Assembly: GCA_946811185.2 (NCBI GenBank)
Contig: OX328103.1
Span: 32,296,266 to 32,360,265, forward strand
DNA length: 64,000 nt
Source of the DNA: Hippopus hippopus
Taxonomy: Eukaryota; Mollusca; Bivalvia; Cardiida; Cardiidae
Direction: 5' to 3'
The translations under genes were made by a program, and so were the position numbers. Below, piece by piece: positions 12,223 to 21,915 of this stretch (the stretch's first letter is position 1; every line of letters starts with the position of its first letter). The notes beneath the pieces were generated by a model. The model was not told where the DNA came from and did not search any database. It saw only the letters and a program-made list of their open reading frames with translations.

Positions 12223-13835
12223 ATAGGTTTTTTATGTGATTATGAACATGTGAAAATATTGTGACAAATAGTAAAATTGCTATTGCAAGCTGTTTCACCT
12301 TTCGACACAATTACTGTACTTCAAATGCAAACTGCTGTAAGGTGAAAAAAGTCTTCCACAGGGGAACAGAGATAAAATCACTAGATCTATAATTTTGTAA
12401 ACAGCCGTTCAAAGTCTTACCCCTACTTAGACCACATTAGTCTTCTTATTAGCTAAGCAACACATTCCTTGTTTTCTCTGCCAACCTCACTTCCAAACAC
12501 TTAAATACATTGTAAATACCTGTCACATTACCTTCATTAGATGACTACCCATGTCTTGCAGTAGATTTGAAAATATTGTAGCAAATGGGAATGTTGCTCA
12601 TTTATCATCTTTTATTTCTAAAAATGTTTTCTTCTTTTAACTGTTTACAAAACAATCCTGAATTTTAACGACTCTAACAGGAAGACTTCTGGAAAGATTG
12701 TTGAAAAGGAAAAAATACTGGTAACCAGCAGTTTCTCCTTTTCCCACACTGTTTTCTATCCTTACAAAACTAAACTGTCAAGAGTTGTGAGATTCATTGA
12801 ATCTTGTTTTACCCCACTTTCAACATTTTTTCAGTCATATCACGTCGACAGCACAGATATTAAATGTGTGTCCTGGGTTTCACCAGTACTATGAAGACTA
12901 GACTTTACCAATGAAAAGAGTTAAAGTGTTCTCAAGATGGAGATGTATTCAGGACGTTTTATTGTCATTAAGATTGAATGTAATAAGTCAGACTATGGCA
13001 GTTCAAACAATCAATCTATTCTCTCCCAAACAAAATAAAAAAAAAATTACCTAAACACTTTCACTTCAAAGTCAAGAAATTTTAATTATTTCCAATAATC
13101 TACAAGTAGATTTCCACTCCCATTGAAGATGGATTTGGTCAGAGTCCAGCATCAGAAAGCTGATGGTGTAGCTCCAAGATCAGACTGCACATTCTATGCA
13201 TTCTGATTTTGATCTACACCATCAGCAAAAGCTACTGAACTTGCCATTCATAGTGAAAACCAGCATTTTCTCTCTTTTCAACAATGTTTTCTCCCCTTCT
13301 ATTTACAAATTTCATTATATTAGCCACATCTACCTGTAACTAGTTGTCTGCTAGGCTTTCAATTTGGAGAAGTCTAAGATTTTGTTGTATAATTGTATGA
13401 ATTCAGTGTATAATTGTATGAATTCAGTGTATAATTCAAATGCATTTGAAGACACTCTGGGTCATAGTTTGGTAGCGTATATCTTGGGTCAGATTGCACA
13501 CTCCAAGCAGTCTGATCTTCATCTACCCCTTCCACAAAAGTTGCATAAATTGTTTATTGCCATGCAAGGGTTAGGCTGACAAAGGGATCGTGCAAGATGC
13601 ACTTTTGGTACTTAAATTTGATCATTTATACGCAATTGTAAAATGATCTAGTTTTGAATGTGCATTTATAACACTTGAGAAAATGAAAATGGAAACTACT
13701 TGCTGTAAAATTGCCATTGCTAAACTATTTTTACCTCAACTGCATAACAATGTCTGCCATAGTGTATCATATCCATTTTATTACAGGAAAGAAAACGACT
13801 TTAACAGACACAAACGATTAAGTCTTAAAAATCTT
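12223..13835. repeat. Intergenic with degraded TPal-1, TPal-2 and SINE pieces
   Basis: A TPal-1 R-to-L copy lies at about 12640-12785 and another fragment at 13255-13385. A SINE-body relic (TTTCAGTCATATCACG onward) is at 12825-12905. TPal-2 hairpins are at 13160-13225 and 13480-13540. A 23-base unit (GTATAATTGTATGAATTC plus five) is repeated at 13386-13436. No gene is supported. Confidence 0.6.
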
Positions 13836-14030
13836 ACATTACTATAGCCAACATCAAAATTCCTTGAATGACATCATATTTAACTTTGAGAAGGTAGATC
13901 TAGAAAACATTGTGGATGAAGAAGAAAATGCTGGTTACCAGCATTTTCTTCTTTGTCCACAATGTTTTTAAAGGCCATCTTCCTCAATGTTGATAAAACA
14001 CTGGTTATCTGGTAACAGATTAAATCATGC
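13836..14030 (+). repeat. TPal-1 MITE copy, left half trimmed
   Basis: Hairpin arms GAAGAAAATGCTGGTTACC and CCAGCATTTTCTTCTTTGTC, then GGCCATCTTCCTCAATGTTG and an eroded GTAACAGATTA end. Confidence 0.7.
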
Positions 14031-14900
14031 AGACATTTTCTGTATATAAACTATCAAAGTTTGAAATTCTAAGATTATAGATGAAATTTAATGCTATTGT
14101 CAAAGATCAAACTGCACATTATGCACAGACTCATAATAATCTACACTGTCCGAAGATACAACAAAAGTTTTAAGGGTAAACTGAGGAGATGCATCTTTTA
14201 AGTTTTTTTTTTGTAGGTTTTTACATCAATATTTTATCATGCTGTCATCTTGGTCCAGGCTTTGATTGATTGTCTTTGTTCCTAAGAAAATTTATTATCT
14301 TGCAATAATTATTGCACTACATGCTTTCGTTTTCATTGTTTGGTAAAAAAAACTTTCATTTAACAATTTGTTGATTCATTTTGTTTGCTTGGGGGTTTAA
14401 AAACTTTTCAACATTACTGAGCCACATCATAGTAGTCACTGCGCAGTTGTATATATATTTTTTCTGTTTTTTTTTTTCAACCAGTACTTTGCACAACAGT
14501 ATTTCCAAAGCACTGGCTGCTTTCCCAAACACTGTCAAAATCAAAACTGAATAGAGGAATAAACCTGTTCTTATGACATTCATTACTGGCTGCATATATT
14601 GCAAATTGAGCTTTAACCGAATTATCAGATGCTTCCAAAGTTTGGCCTCTTTAATACCACAAGTTTTTAACCTTTAACAGACAATCCTGAGTTACAATGA
14701 CTCGGAGAAAAAATGCTTTTGAAAACATTCTAGAAAAAGAAGAAGATGCTGGTAACTACCATTTTCTCCCCTTTCCAATGTGGTTTCTACCCTTTCAAAG
14801 ACATATCCCATCATTTATGTCTCATTTACTTTGTTGTCTGCAAGTTCTTTAAATGTGAACAGGTCGATAATTTTCATGTCTGGTATAGGGGTGAGACAGA
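14031..14900. repeat. TPal-2 hairpin, SINE relic and TPal-1 copy
   Basis: A degraded TPal-2 hairpin is at 14100-14160. A reverse SINE relic at 14370-14600 keeps TTTGCACAACAGTATTTCCA and CACTGGCTGCTTTCCC. A TPal-1 R-to-L copy with an imperfect hairpin (AAGATGCTGGTAACTACC) is at about 14670-14890. Confidence 0.6.
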
Positions 14901-14924
14901 GTTTTTAATTTGTTGTATAAAATC

Positions 14925-15430
14925 AATTAAAACTAGAACTCGTTTTTCTACAAAAAAACAGATGTCTTCCCCCCTTTTTGTTGTCAGAAGGATTGATATG
15001 TTACCAAGGCAACTTCTAGCTGAAATAATGGTCATTTTTCTCAAACGGTTTTTGAGTTAAAGAGCGGACACGAAATTGTACGTAAAATGAGAAAGGAAAA
15101 TAATCAAAGGGAAACAACTCAAAAAAATATACAAGCCAGAGTTATGGTTCTTGTGCATGACACTTCGTCTCATGCTGCTTTACAAATGTGTGAAGTTTTA
15201 TCAAAATATCTTAAAAGGTTTTCAAGTTATAGAGCGGACAATTTGAGAAGGAAAATAATCAAAGGGAAATAACTCGAAAGATATACAAGCCACAGTTATG
15301 GTTCTTGTGCATGACACTTCGTCTTGTGGTGCTTTACAAATGTGTGAAGTTTTATCAAAATATCTTAAAAGGTTTTCAAGTTATAGAGCTGACACGATTT
15401 GTGATGGACAGACAGACAGACGGACACACA
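14925..15430 (+). repeat. Element with 154-base tandem repeat
   Basis: A unit containing GTTATGGTTCTTGTGCATGA and AAGTTTTATCAAAATATCTT occurs twice with a 154-base offset (15141 and 15295), and a diverged third part precedes them. The array ends in a GACAGACAGACGGACACAC stretch, as the AACAAGAGGGCC elements do, so it is probably another non-autonomous element of that broad kind. A short frame across it is repetitive and not a gene. Confidence 0.55.
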
Positions 15431-15524
15431 GGGAAACACATAATTTATCTAAAAATCATCTACGGAAAAGATAGAACACCAAAGGACATTAACAGTTGAT
15501 AATTGCAAAAAAAAAAAATGAATT

Positions 15525-15735
15525 AATCCTTTCCCACACAATCCTGAATTTTAACACCCTTGAGGAAAAACAGATTTTGAAAACATTTTGGTAAAAAGAG
15601 AAAATGCTGGTAACCAGCATTTTCACCTTTTACAACAATGTTTTCTGCGACTTCCAAGACAGAAATCATCTTTTGAGCTACATTGAATTTGTCCTCTGCA
15701 AATGCAACCCATTGGGACAAGTTGATATATATTTT
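15525..15735 (-). repeat. TPal-1 MITE copy, right end lost
   Basis: R half CACACAATCCTGAATTTTAA, hairpin GAAAATGCTGGTAACCAGCA, then a shortened L half ending near GGGACAAGTTGATAT. Confidence 0.75.
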
Positions 15736-16575
15736 CTATCAGTTGTCAGAGTTTATATCTTGGAGAAAAGGGTCTTGTGCATTAATCAACCACTGTAAAA
15801 CAGGGATATATTTTTATTTGAAAAGCACAGTTAGATGAAATTATCAATTACTTTCCTCAAGCGTTAAACTTTGGTGTTTGAAATTTTCAAATACATCAAT
15901 AAAGGATAAAAATCTTTGGACACATCTCGAAATGTACCATGCAGTAGCTTTACGCTTTTTTTAAAAAACTTTTTAGACATAGATAGCTCCAGGCTTAAAT
16001 CTATACCTGACAATAGAGTTTGATACTTGTAGGTAATCAAAGAATTCATCAGCTTCACAGGTCACCTTACCTACTGAAACAAACTGGCAACAGATGCTAT
16101 TGAAAAACAGACATTTTCTTGAAGGTCAACTGTTCCTGAAGCTTAACTCTTCATGAAGCTTTGCTTCTTTTGAAGCTTGACTCTTCATGAAGCTTCACTT
16201 GTCTTGAAGCATTACTCTTCCTGAAGCTCAGCCCTTCTTGGAGCTCTTTTCTTCCTGAAGCTCCAATCTGTTTGATGTCAACTTTTTCAAAATTAAATCT
16301 ATACAATAAGCACTAGACAATGAATAACCTTATTTAACACTGAGTACAGCACACGAAGGTTGAATATACATTTTACAGCCATAATAAACCATATGATTCA
16401 TTCGTAATTTACATTTTAAAGTCTTTCCAAATCAGTCTACTGGAAAACTGTATTTCATTGACATTATGTGTTTGTTAAAATCTGCTTTAACCCTTTTTAT
16501 AATATACTTATTCAAGTAACATTGTATTCGCAAAAAAAAAACCTATTGCTTTGCACTAGGTTGGTTTTATTCCTT
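15736..16575. repeat. Intergenic with a GAAGCTT-rich tandem array
   Basis: At 16129-16264 a unit of about 16-18 bases close to CTCTTCATGAAGCTT is repeated about eight times with drift. Nothing else in this stretch is recognised. Confidence 0.6.
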
Positions 16576-16576
16576 G

Positions 16577-16804
16577 CTTAAATCTTTATCAAATGACAAA
16601 GGTTTAGACTGGTCCAAATTGAAAGCATTTGCAGATGACAAATAAAAGTGACTCAAAAATTGAAACTTAACTTTGGAAGAGTAGAAAACATTGTGGGAAA
16701 GGAGAAAATGCTGGTTACCAGCATTTTCTCCTTTTCCCACAGTGTTTTCAGAAGGCTTCTTCCTCGGGGTTGTTAAAACCAGGGATTGTTTCGTAAAGGG
16801 TTAA
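16577..16804 (+). repeat. TPal-1 MITE copy
   Basis: L half CATTTGCAGATGACAAATAA, clean hairpin, R half GGCTTCTTCCTCGGGGTTGT, ending CGTAAAGGGTTAA. The left terminus has changed to TTAAATCTTTATCAAATGAC. Confidence 0.83.
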
Positions 16805-17180
16805 CACATTACCAGGCAACATAATTCTGGATTGGTCAAAATTGGGAGCATTTGCTTTGTTTGTTTGAATTGGAGTTTAATGCCGTTTTAACAGCTTAGG
16901 TCATATCACAGCGGTCAGTGCACCCACGCCTGTGTTTCCCAACTTTTTCACACCAGTACTGACACAACTTTCTATCCAAGTCACTTACTACTTTTCTCTC
17001 ATGCATCAGCGAAGAGAGAAAAAAAAAAATGCCATAAAGAAAGTTTGCCTCAACTGGGTATTGAACCCTCAACCACCAGCTCACTTGTCCGATAGTAACA
17101 CTTACCACTTAACTACCCGGCCAGGCAAAAGCTTGTGCAGACAACAACTTAAAAGTGGTTCAAATAATGTAATTTGACCT
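16805..17180. mobile_element. SINE (reverse) inserted in a TPal-1 copy
   Basis: A TPal-1 L half starts at 16805 and breaks at GGGAGCATTTGC. It resumes near 17131 with GCAGACAACAACTTAAAAGT. Between them is a reverse SINE of about 270 bases: tail TTTGTTTGTTTGAATTGGAG, body CACAGCGGTCAGTGCACC, and a tRNA-like head at the far side (complement of TTGAACCCTCAACCACCAGC and TAACTACCCGGCCAGGC). The flanks AGCATTTGC and AGCTTGTGC may be a decayed target duplication. Confidence 0.7.
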
Positions 17181-17409
17181 TTAACTCTTTACCAAATGAC
17201 AAAATTATAGACTGGTCCAAATTGAAAGCATTTGCAGACGACAAAAAAAATGTGACTGAAAAATTAAAACCTAGTTTGGGAAGGGTAGAAAACATTGTGG
17301 TAAAAGGAGAAAATGCTGGTCACCAGCATTTTCTCCTTTTCCCACAATGTTTTCTAAAGGCTTGTTTCTCGGGGTCGTTAAAAGTCGGGATTGTGTGGTA
17401 AAGAGTTAA
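17181..17409 (+). repeat. TPal-1 MITE copy, full length (229 bp)
   Basis: TTAACTCTTTACCAAATGAC to GTGGTAAAGAGTTAA, 229 bases. The L half is close to the family consensus (GCATTTGCAGACGACAAAAA). Confidence 0.9.
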
Positions 17410-17765
17410 AGAGTAGCAAACATTATGGGAAAAAGAGTAAATGCTCGTTAGCAGCACTTTCTCCTTTTTCACAATGTTTTCAAGAAGACTTCTACCTGTA
17501 AGGTCATTAAAACACAGGATTGTTTGGTGAAGGGTTAAGTCTTTACCTGACGATGAAATTTTAGAATTGTCCATTTTGAATGCATAGCAAACAACAACTC
17601 AAATGCAACTATATCCTGACAGGATTTGTCATTGGAAGCTTGAAAGCTTTGTGGGAAAAAAAGAGAAGCTGGTCACCAGCATTTTCTCCATTATTTAAAC
17701 AGTTTCAACAGCCTTAGTCTAGACACTCAAAAAGACTGGGAACTTTTTAATAACCAATTATCTAA
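17406..17765 (+). repeat. Two partial TPal-1 copies adjoining the previous one
   Basis: The first (about 17406-17538) shares the TTAA of its neighbour. It has only the hairpin and R half, ending TTGGTGAAGGGTTAA. The second (17535-17760) is a decayed L-to-R copy with hairpin arms AGAAGCTGGTCACCAGC. Confidence 0.7.
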
Positions 17766-18014
17766 GTGCATCTTAGAAGAAAATTAAGGTCTATGGCCCC
17801 TAACTCCCATATTAAAAGATGGAAGCTGCCGAGATTGGCCCAATAGCCTTTATGAAAACATCCATGTTACACGATATTTACCGATGAGTTAGTTGGCCGA
17901 ATAGCCTTTACAGAAAATGTTGATGTTTACTGATGAGTTAATGGCTGTAGACCTTAAAGCAGATGATTCTGCATGTATCCTCATAAAATACTGTTGATCA
18001 TAATGGGCTAAGAA

Positions 18015-18234
18015 TTAAGGACAGGGCACCCTAATGGGATTCGTGTAACATCGCATTTCATCGCCGAAAAAACACACAGATATCGGGTTAGACTCGGGTA
18101 ATCCGTAATCGATCAGCCAATACACGCTGCTTCCCTGCATCAATTACAGATTACCCAAGTCTTAGCCGAATCCGTACAATTTTGGCAATGAAAGGCAATG
18201 TTACACATATCCCATTAGGGTTCCCTATCCTTAA
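18015..18234. repeat. Inverted-repeat MITE with TTAA ends, distinct family
   Basis: The left end is TTAAGGACAGGGCACCCTAA and the right end, complemented, is TTAAGGATAGGGAACCCTAA. The long diverged inverted arms continue through GTGTAACATCGCATTTCAT and GTGTAACATTGCCTTTCAT. Only one copy is in the window. TTAA flanks suit piggyBac or Kolobok transposases, but the internal end sequence is unlike TPal-1. Confidence 0.7.
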
Positions 18235-18239
18235 ATGAT

Positions 18240-18424
18240 GAATACATGAGACAACATTGTGACAAAAGGGGAAATTGCTCTTTCAAAGCAATTTCTCCTT
18301 TTGCCAATGTGTTTTCTACATTTCCAAAAACAAATTATAATTTTTGAGTCATGTTTATTTTGTCATATGCAAATGCTTTCAATTTAGACAAGTCTAAAAT
18401 TTTGTTGTTTGGTAAAAAGTTAAA
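18240..18424 (-). repeat. TPal-1 MITE copy, left part lost
   Basis: Hairpin arms AAAAGGGGAAATTGCTCTTT and AAAGCAATTTCTCCTTTTG have diverged together. The L half GTCATATGCAAATGC is followed by GTTTGGTAAAAAGTTAA. Confidence 0.7.
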
Positions 18425-18477
18425 AGCCAGGAAAAAACCTTGTATGGAAAAAGTACTGGTACTCCTTGCATAGTCAA

Positions 18478-18932
18478 CTTTACTCTTTACCATACAACAA
18501 AATTTTAGACTTGTCCAAATTTAAAGCGTTTGAAGGTGAAAAATTCAATGTACATGTAGCTCAAATTTCTGTCTTTAAAATAAAAGAAAACATTTGGGAA
18601 AAGGGGAAAATGCTGGTCACTAGCCTTTTCTCCTTGATCCCCGATGTTTTTAACTCTGTATACCACACGATCCGAACTTTTTACAACCCTGAGAGAGAAG
18701 CTTTCTGAAAACATTGTGGGAAAAGGAGAAAATGCTGGTAACCAGCATTTTCTCCTTTTCCCACAATGTTTTCTACCCTTCCCAAAATAAATTTCCATTT
18801 TTCAGTCACATTTATTTTGTCGTCTGCAAATGCTTTCAATTTGGAAAAGTCTAAAATTTTTCGTTTGGTAGAGAGTTAAAAAGCCTTATTCCTCAGGGTT
18901 GTTAAAAATGGGTTTGTATGGTACAGGGTCAA
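18478..18932 (+). repeat. TPal-1 copy split by a second TPal-1 copy
   Basis: The host copy runs L half, hairpin, then GATGTTT. It resumes after the inserted copy with AAAGCCTTATTCCTCAGGGT and ends GTACAGGGTCAA. The interruption begins and ends with TTAA, and the host sequence rejoins with one TTAA at the expected place in the R half. Confidence 0.8.
18650..18879 (-). repeat. Nested TPal-1 MITE copy (inside 18478-18932)
   Basis: Starts TTAACTCTGTATACCACACG, R half first, with a near-perfect hairpin, and ends CGTTTGGTAGAGAGTTAA. Flanked on both sides by host-copy sequence, so it is a clean insertion into TTAA. Confidence 0.88.
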
Positions 18933-18934
18933 CT

Positions 18935-19500
18935 TGCTCACTCCATCTGTCCACATTTCCAAAGTGCAGCAGCTGCATATGAGTGAAAATAAAATACCCA
19001 AATTTGTTTCCCCTGGGTATTTTCCTTTTTTTTTACAAGATGATATTCTATCAAGTGGGACTGTGTCCAATTCTGCATTTCCACACCAAGAGAATTTTTG
19101 CCCTATGGGACAATGTTTTTTTAAATCTTCAACAGAAGAAAAAAAAATCCTGTATTGCAAGAAGGCTTTTGTCATTTTATCTCTGTACAAGATGCTCAAG
19201 GAGAAAATACTGTTGAGATCACGATCAGACTGCTCAGAAAAATCCAAACCATCCTGAATATCTTGACTGAGCCTTTCCTTAACCCTTATCCTGCTAAATA
19301 AGTGAAATGAAACTTTCAAGCCCATAATAAATTCCCAAGTTTTGCCATTATAAAGATACTTTTTGGGGAAACATATCTCCCTTTTAGACAGTGTAGATGA
19401 CTGAATCTAAAATCAGAATGCATGCTCTGTGCAGTGTGATCCTAATCCACACTGTCTGCAAAAAGGTCTTTGAGTCAAGCTTATCAGCATAAGGGTTCAT
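18935..19500. repeat. Unassigned sequence and a TPal-2 copy
   Basis: The TPal-2 copy (19279-19498) starts TTAACCCTTATCCTGCTAAA and has lost part of its right end (ATCAGCATAAGGGTTCA). Between 18935 and 19260 both strands are open for 100-149 codons, but I recognise no domain. The end of the + frame lies in a degraded GATCAGACTG hairpin, so I do not call a gene. Confidence 0.55.
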
Positions 19501-19837
19501 TTTACACCATGAGATAAAATTTTAGACTTATCAATATTTGATGACAACTTACTTGTGTCCAAACTGCTTGGTGCTATTAGGGTTTAATGTTGTTACATGT
19601 CAATCAGCCTGTATGCTGTCAAATGTCAATCTGTATGGCCCTATAAGGAAGCTTCAACCGACAGGATCAGGTTCTGTTTTGGATATTGTAGGACAACATC
19701 AGACTGCACAGAAGAGGCCTACTTAGATCTTTTCTGCCATGGATCAAAATTCCATGTAAACGTTAACAAATGCTAAAAATATAGCATAAAGAAACAGGAC
19801 TGTTATATCTAGTAAAAAGCCACAATTTTGTCTGTTA

Positions 19838-20055
19838 ACCCTTTACAACACAATCCCAAGTTTTAAAAATCCTGAAGAAGAAGGCTTCTGAAAAACATCA
19901 TAGGAAAAAGAGAAAATGCTAGTAACTAGCATTTTCTCCTATGCCAACAGTGTTTTTTACCATGTCAACAAATTTTGGTACATTTGTATCATTTTTGAAT
20001 TTGTTGTCTGAAGATGCTTTCAACTTGGAAGTGTCTAGAATTTCTCATTTTTCTA
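19838..20055 (-). repeat. TPal-1 MITE copy
   Basis: TTAACCCTTTACAACACAAT, R half GAAGAAGGCTTCTG, hairpin AAAATGCTAGTAACTAGCA, and a degraded L half with TGTCTGAAGATGCTTTCAAC. The right end is lost. Confidence 0.72.
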
Positions 20056-20284
20056 TCATGAGCTCTCTTAAGTTTTATGAGACCAGATCTGACTTCATTG
20101 TCCCTTTATAAACATATCCAATATAATTGTGGTAACAAAACAATACATACCATTAAAAAAATAATACTAAGGTACTTATTTTCAAATTCTAACTCCTTTC
20201 TACTTAGGGATGGTTTACTAAGTACTGACTTACTCTATACAGAAAAATATTTTTTCTAAGTTTAAGTATGATTATGAAAACCTA

Positions 20285-20450
20285 CATTGGCTGCTAAGCA
20301 CAACTCACTGACATTTTGCCTACAGTGTAGATCAAGATCTGACTGCACAGAATAAGCAGTCTGATCTTCGATCTACACTGTCCAACAAGGATACATTTTT
20401 CTGCATCAGCTTGAAAGTTTAAATTAGTTTAGCAGGTTAAGGGTTTACAT
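20285..20450 (-). repeat. TPal-2 MITE copy
   Basis: Reverse copy: GGCTGCTAAGCACAACTCAC leads into GTGTAGATCAAGATCTGACT, paired with GTCTGATCTTCGATCTACAC. The end reads AGCAGGTTAAGGGTTTA. Confidence 0.7.
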
Positions 20451-21075
20451 ATTTTGGATGACATTTGATATACATGAGAAAAAGGCATTTCACACATGAT
20501 TTACCTCACACCTGACAGAAAAGTCATGTCAGCTCAACTTGTCACCCGATTCCTTTACAATGCCACCAATCCAACAACCAAGTTTTGGACTTTTGAACCC
20601 GTATCCTGCCATATTTGATTCAAAGTTGATAATTACAAAAAGAAGATTTCTCCAAGTTTATTGGCATTGGATTGAATCAACATGACCAAAACTACAGACA
20701 GAGCAGTGGAGAGTGCAGAACAAGATCAGACTGCATGTATGTGCAGGATGATCATGAATTACACTCACCATAAAATATATCTATGGTCATGAATAGAAGT
20801 AAAAGAGTTAAACCTTTACCAAATGACACAATTTTAGAATTTTCCAATTCAAAAGCATTTTATGGACTACAAAAATATCTATAAATGTGGTTCTTATGAT
20901 AGTTAGTGCCTTTGAAATGTTACAAAAAGTGTTGGAAAAGGAGAAAATGGTGGTTACCAGTATTTGCCAGTGCTCAGAGGCACTTTTGGGCCTAAGGAAA
21001 GAAAGCGCCTAGGAAAGAAAACAAATTTAGACATTCTTGAACTTCAAAAATTGGCTAGCCGGTGTATAGTTTTAA
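20451..21075. repeat. Degraded TPal-2 and TPal-1 copies
   Basis: A worn TPal-2 hairpin is at 20715-20765. A TPal-1 L-to-R copy starts at 20808 (TTAAACCTTTACCAAATGAC) and breaks off after AAAATGGTGGTTACCAGTAT. Confidence 0.6.
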
Positions 21076-21356
21076 TCTTTTACCAGAGAAAAATCTGAAT
21101 GATTTTAAATTTTAAGTGTTTATTTGTTAAACAGTCACATGCTTCAACAACCCAGTAGAAAACAGCCTTTTGAAGAACATTGTTTGGAACAGAAAAAAAT
21201 GCTAGTAGCCACTAGCCAGTATTTTCTACTTTTCCAACAATTTTTTCTATCCAAACAGAGAACTTTAACTCATCCACATGTAAATCTAATTTCAAATTGT
21301 CTGCAGATACCTCGAATTTTGATAGATCTAAAATGTTCCATTTGGAAAAGGCTAAA
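21075..21356 (-). repeat. TPal-1 MITE copy, diverged
   Basis: The R half retains AAAACAGCCTTTTGAAGAAC, and the hairpin ATGCTAGTAGCCACTAGCCA is disturbed. The L half keeps TTGTCTGCAGATACC. It abuts the next copy. Confidence 0.65.
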
Positions 21357-21797
21357 CCCTTTACCAAACAATCCTCACTTTAAATGACCCTCAGGGAGAA
21401 GTCATTCGAAAAAGTTGTGGGAAAAAGAGAAATGCTAGTAAACAGCATTTCCTCCTTTTCCTACAATGTTTTCTATCCTTCAAAAGGCAAATACTATTTT
21501 TTAACCATTTACCATACAATTCCGAGTTGTAACGACCTTGAAGAAGGCGGCTTTTGAAAATATTGTGAGAAAAGGAGAAAACGCTGGTAACCAGCATTTT
21601 CTCCTTTTCCCAATATGTTTTCAACCCTTTCAAAGACAAGAATTATAACTTGAGCTTCATGTATTTTGTTGTCTGCAAATGCAATTTGGTTGCGTCCAAA
21701 ATTTTTGTCGTGTGGGAAAGAGTTAAGTAACTTTTAATTTGTAGTCTGCATATTTAATTAAGACATGGCTAAAATTTGTCATCTGGTGAAGGGTTAA
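21352..21797 (-). repeat. TPal-1 copy split by a second TPal-1 copy
   Basis: The host copy reads CCCTTTACCAAACAATCC, R half, hairpin, then CAAATACTATTTT. It resumes at GTAACTTTTAATTTGTAGTC and ends CTGGTGAAGGGTTAA. The insert is bounded by TTAA at 21501-21504 and 21723-21726, where the host would have had a single TTAA. Confidence 0.8.
21501..21726 (-). repeat. Nested TPal-1 MITE copy (inside 21352-21797)
   Basis: TTAACCATTTACCATACAAT to GTGGGAAAGAGTTAA. Same orientation as its host. The hairpin is nearly perfect (AAACGCTGGTAACCAGCAT), so the insert is younger than the host copy. Confidence 0.86.
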
Positions 21798-21915
21798 ATG
21801 AATATCTCAACTAAAGGCTACAGTACAAAGGCATTCCAATAACATTACATGCCCCAGAGGGTAACATATATATATACACATCATGGTAATAGTTTCCTAA
21901 TCTGTATATTTTCAG

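Noticed and set aside
18876..19325. 149-codon reverse frame and the overlapping 107-codon forward frame
   Set aside because: No known domain; the ends lie in TPal-1 and TPal-2 sequence, and both strands are open at once, which points to chance.
21849..21915. ATG at 21849 as the start of the beta-lactamase-like protein
   Set aside because: The first 22 codons look like intron sequence and include a pyrimidine-rich TATATTTTCAG acceptor just before the conserved region; a first exon upstream is more likely.
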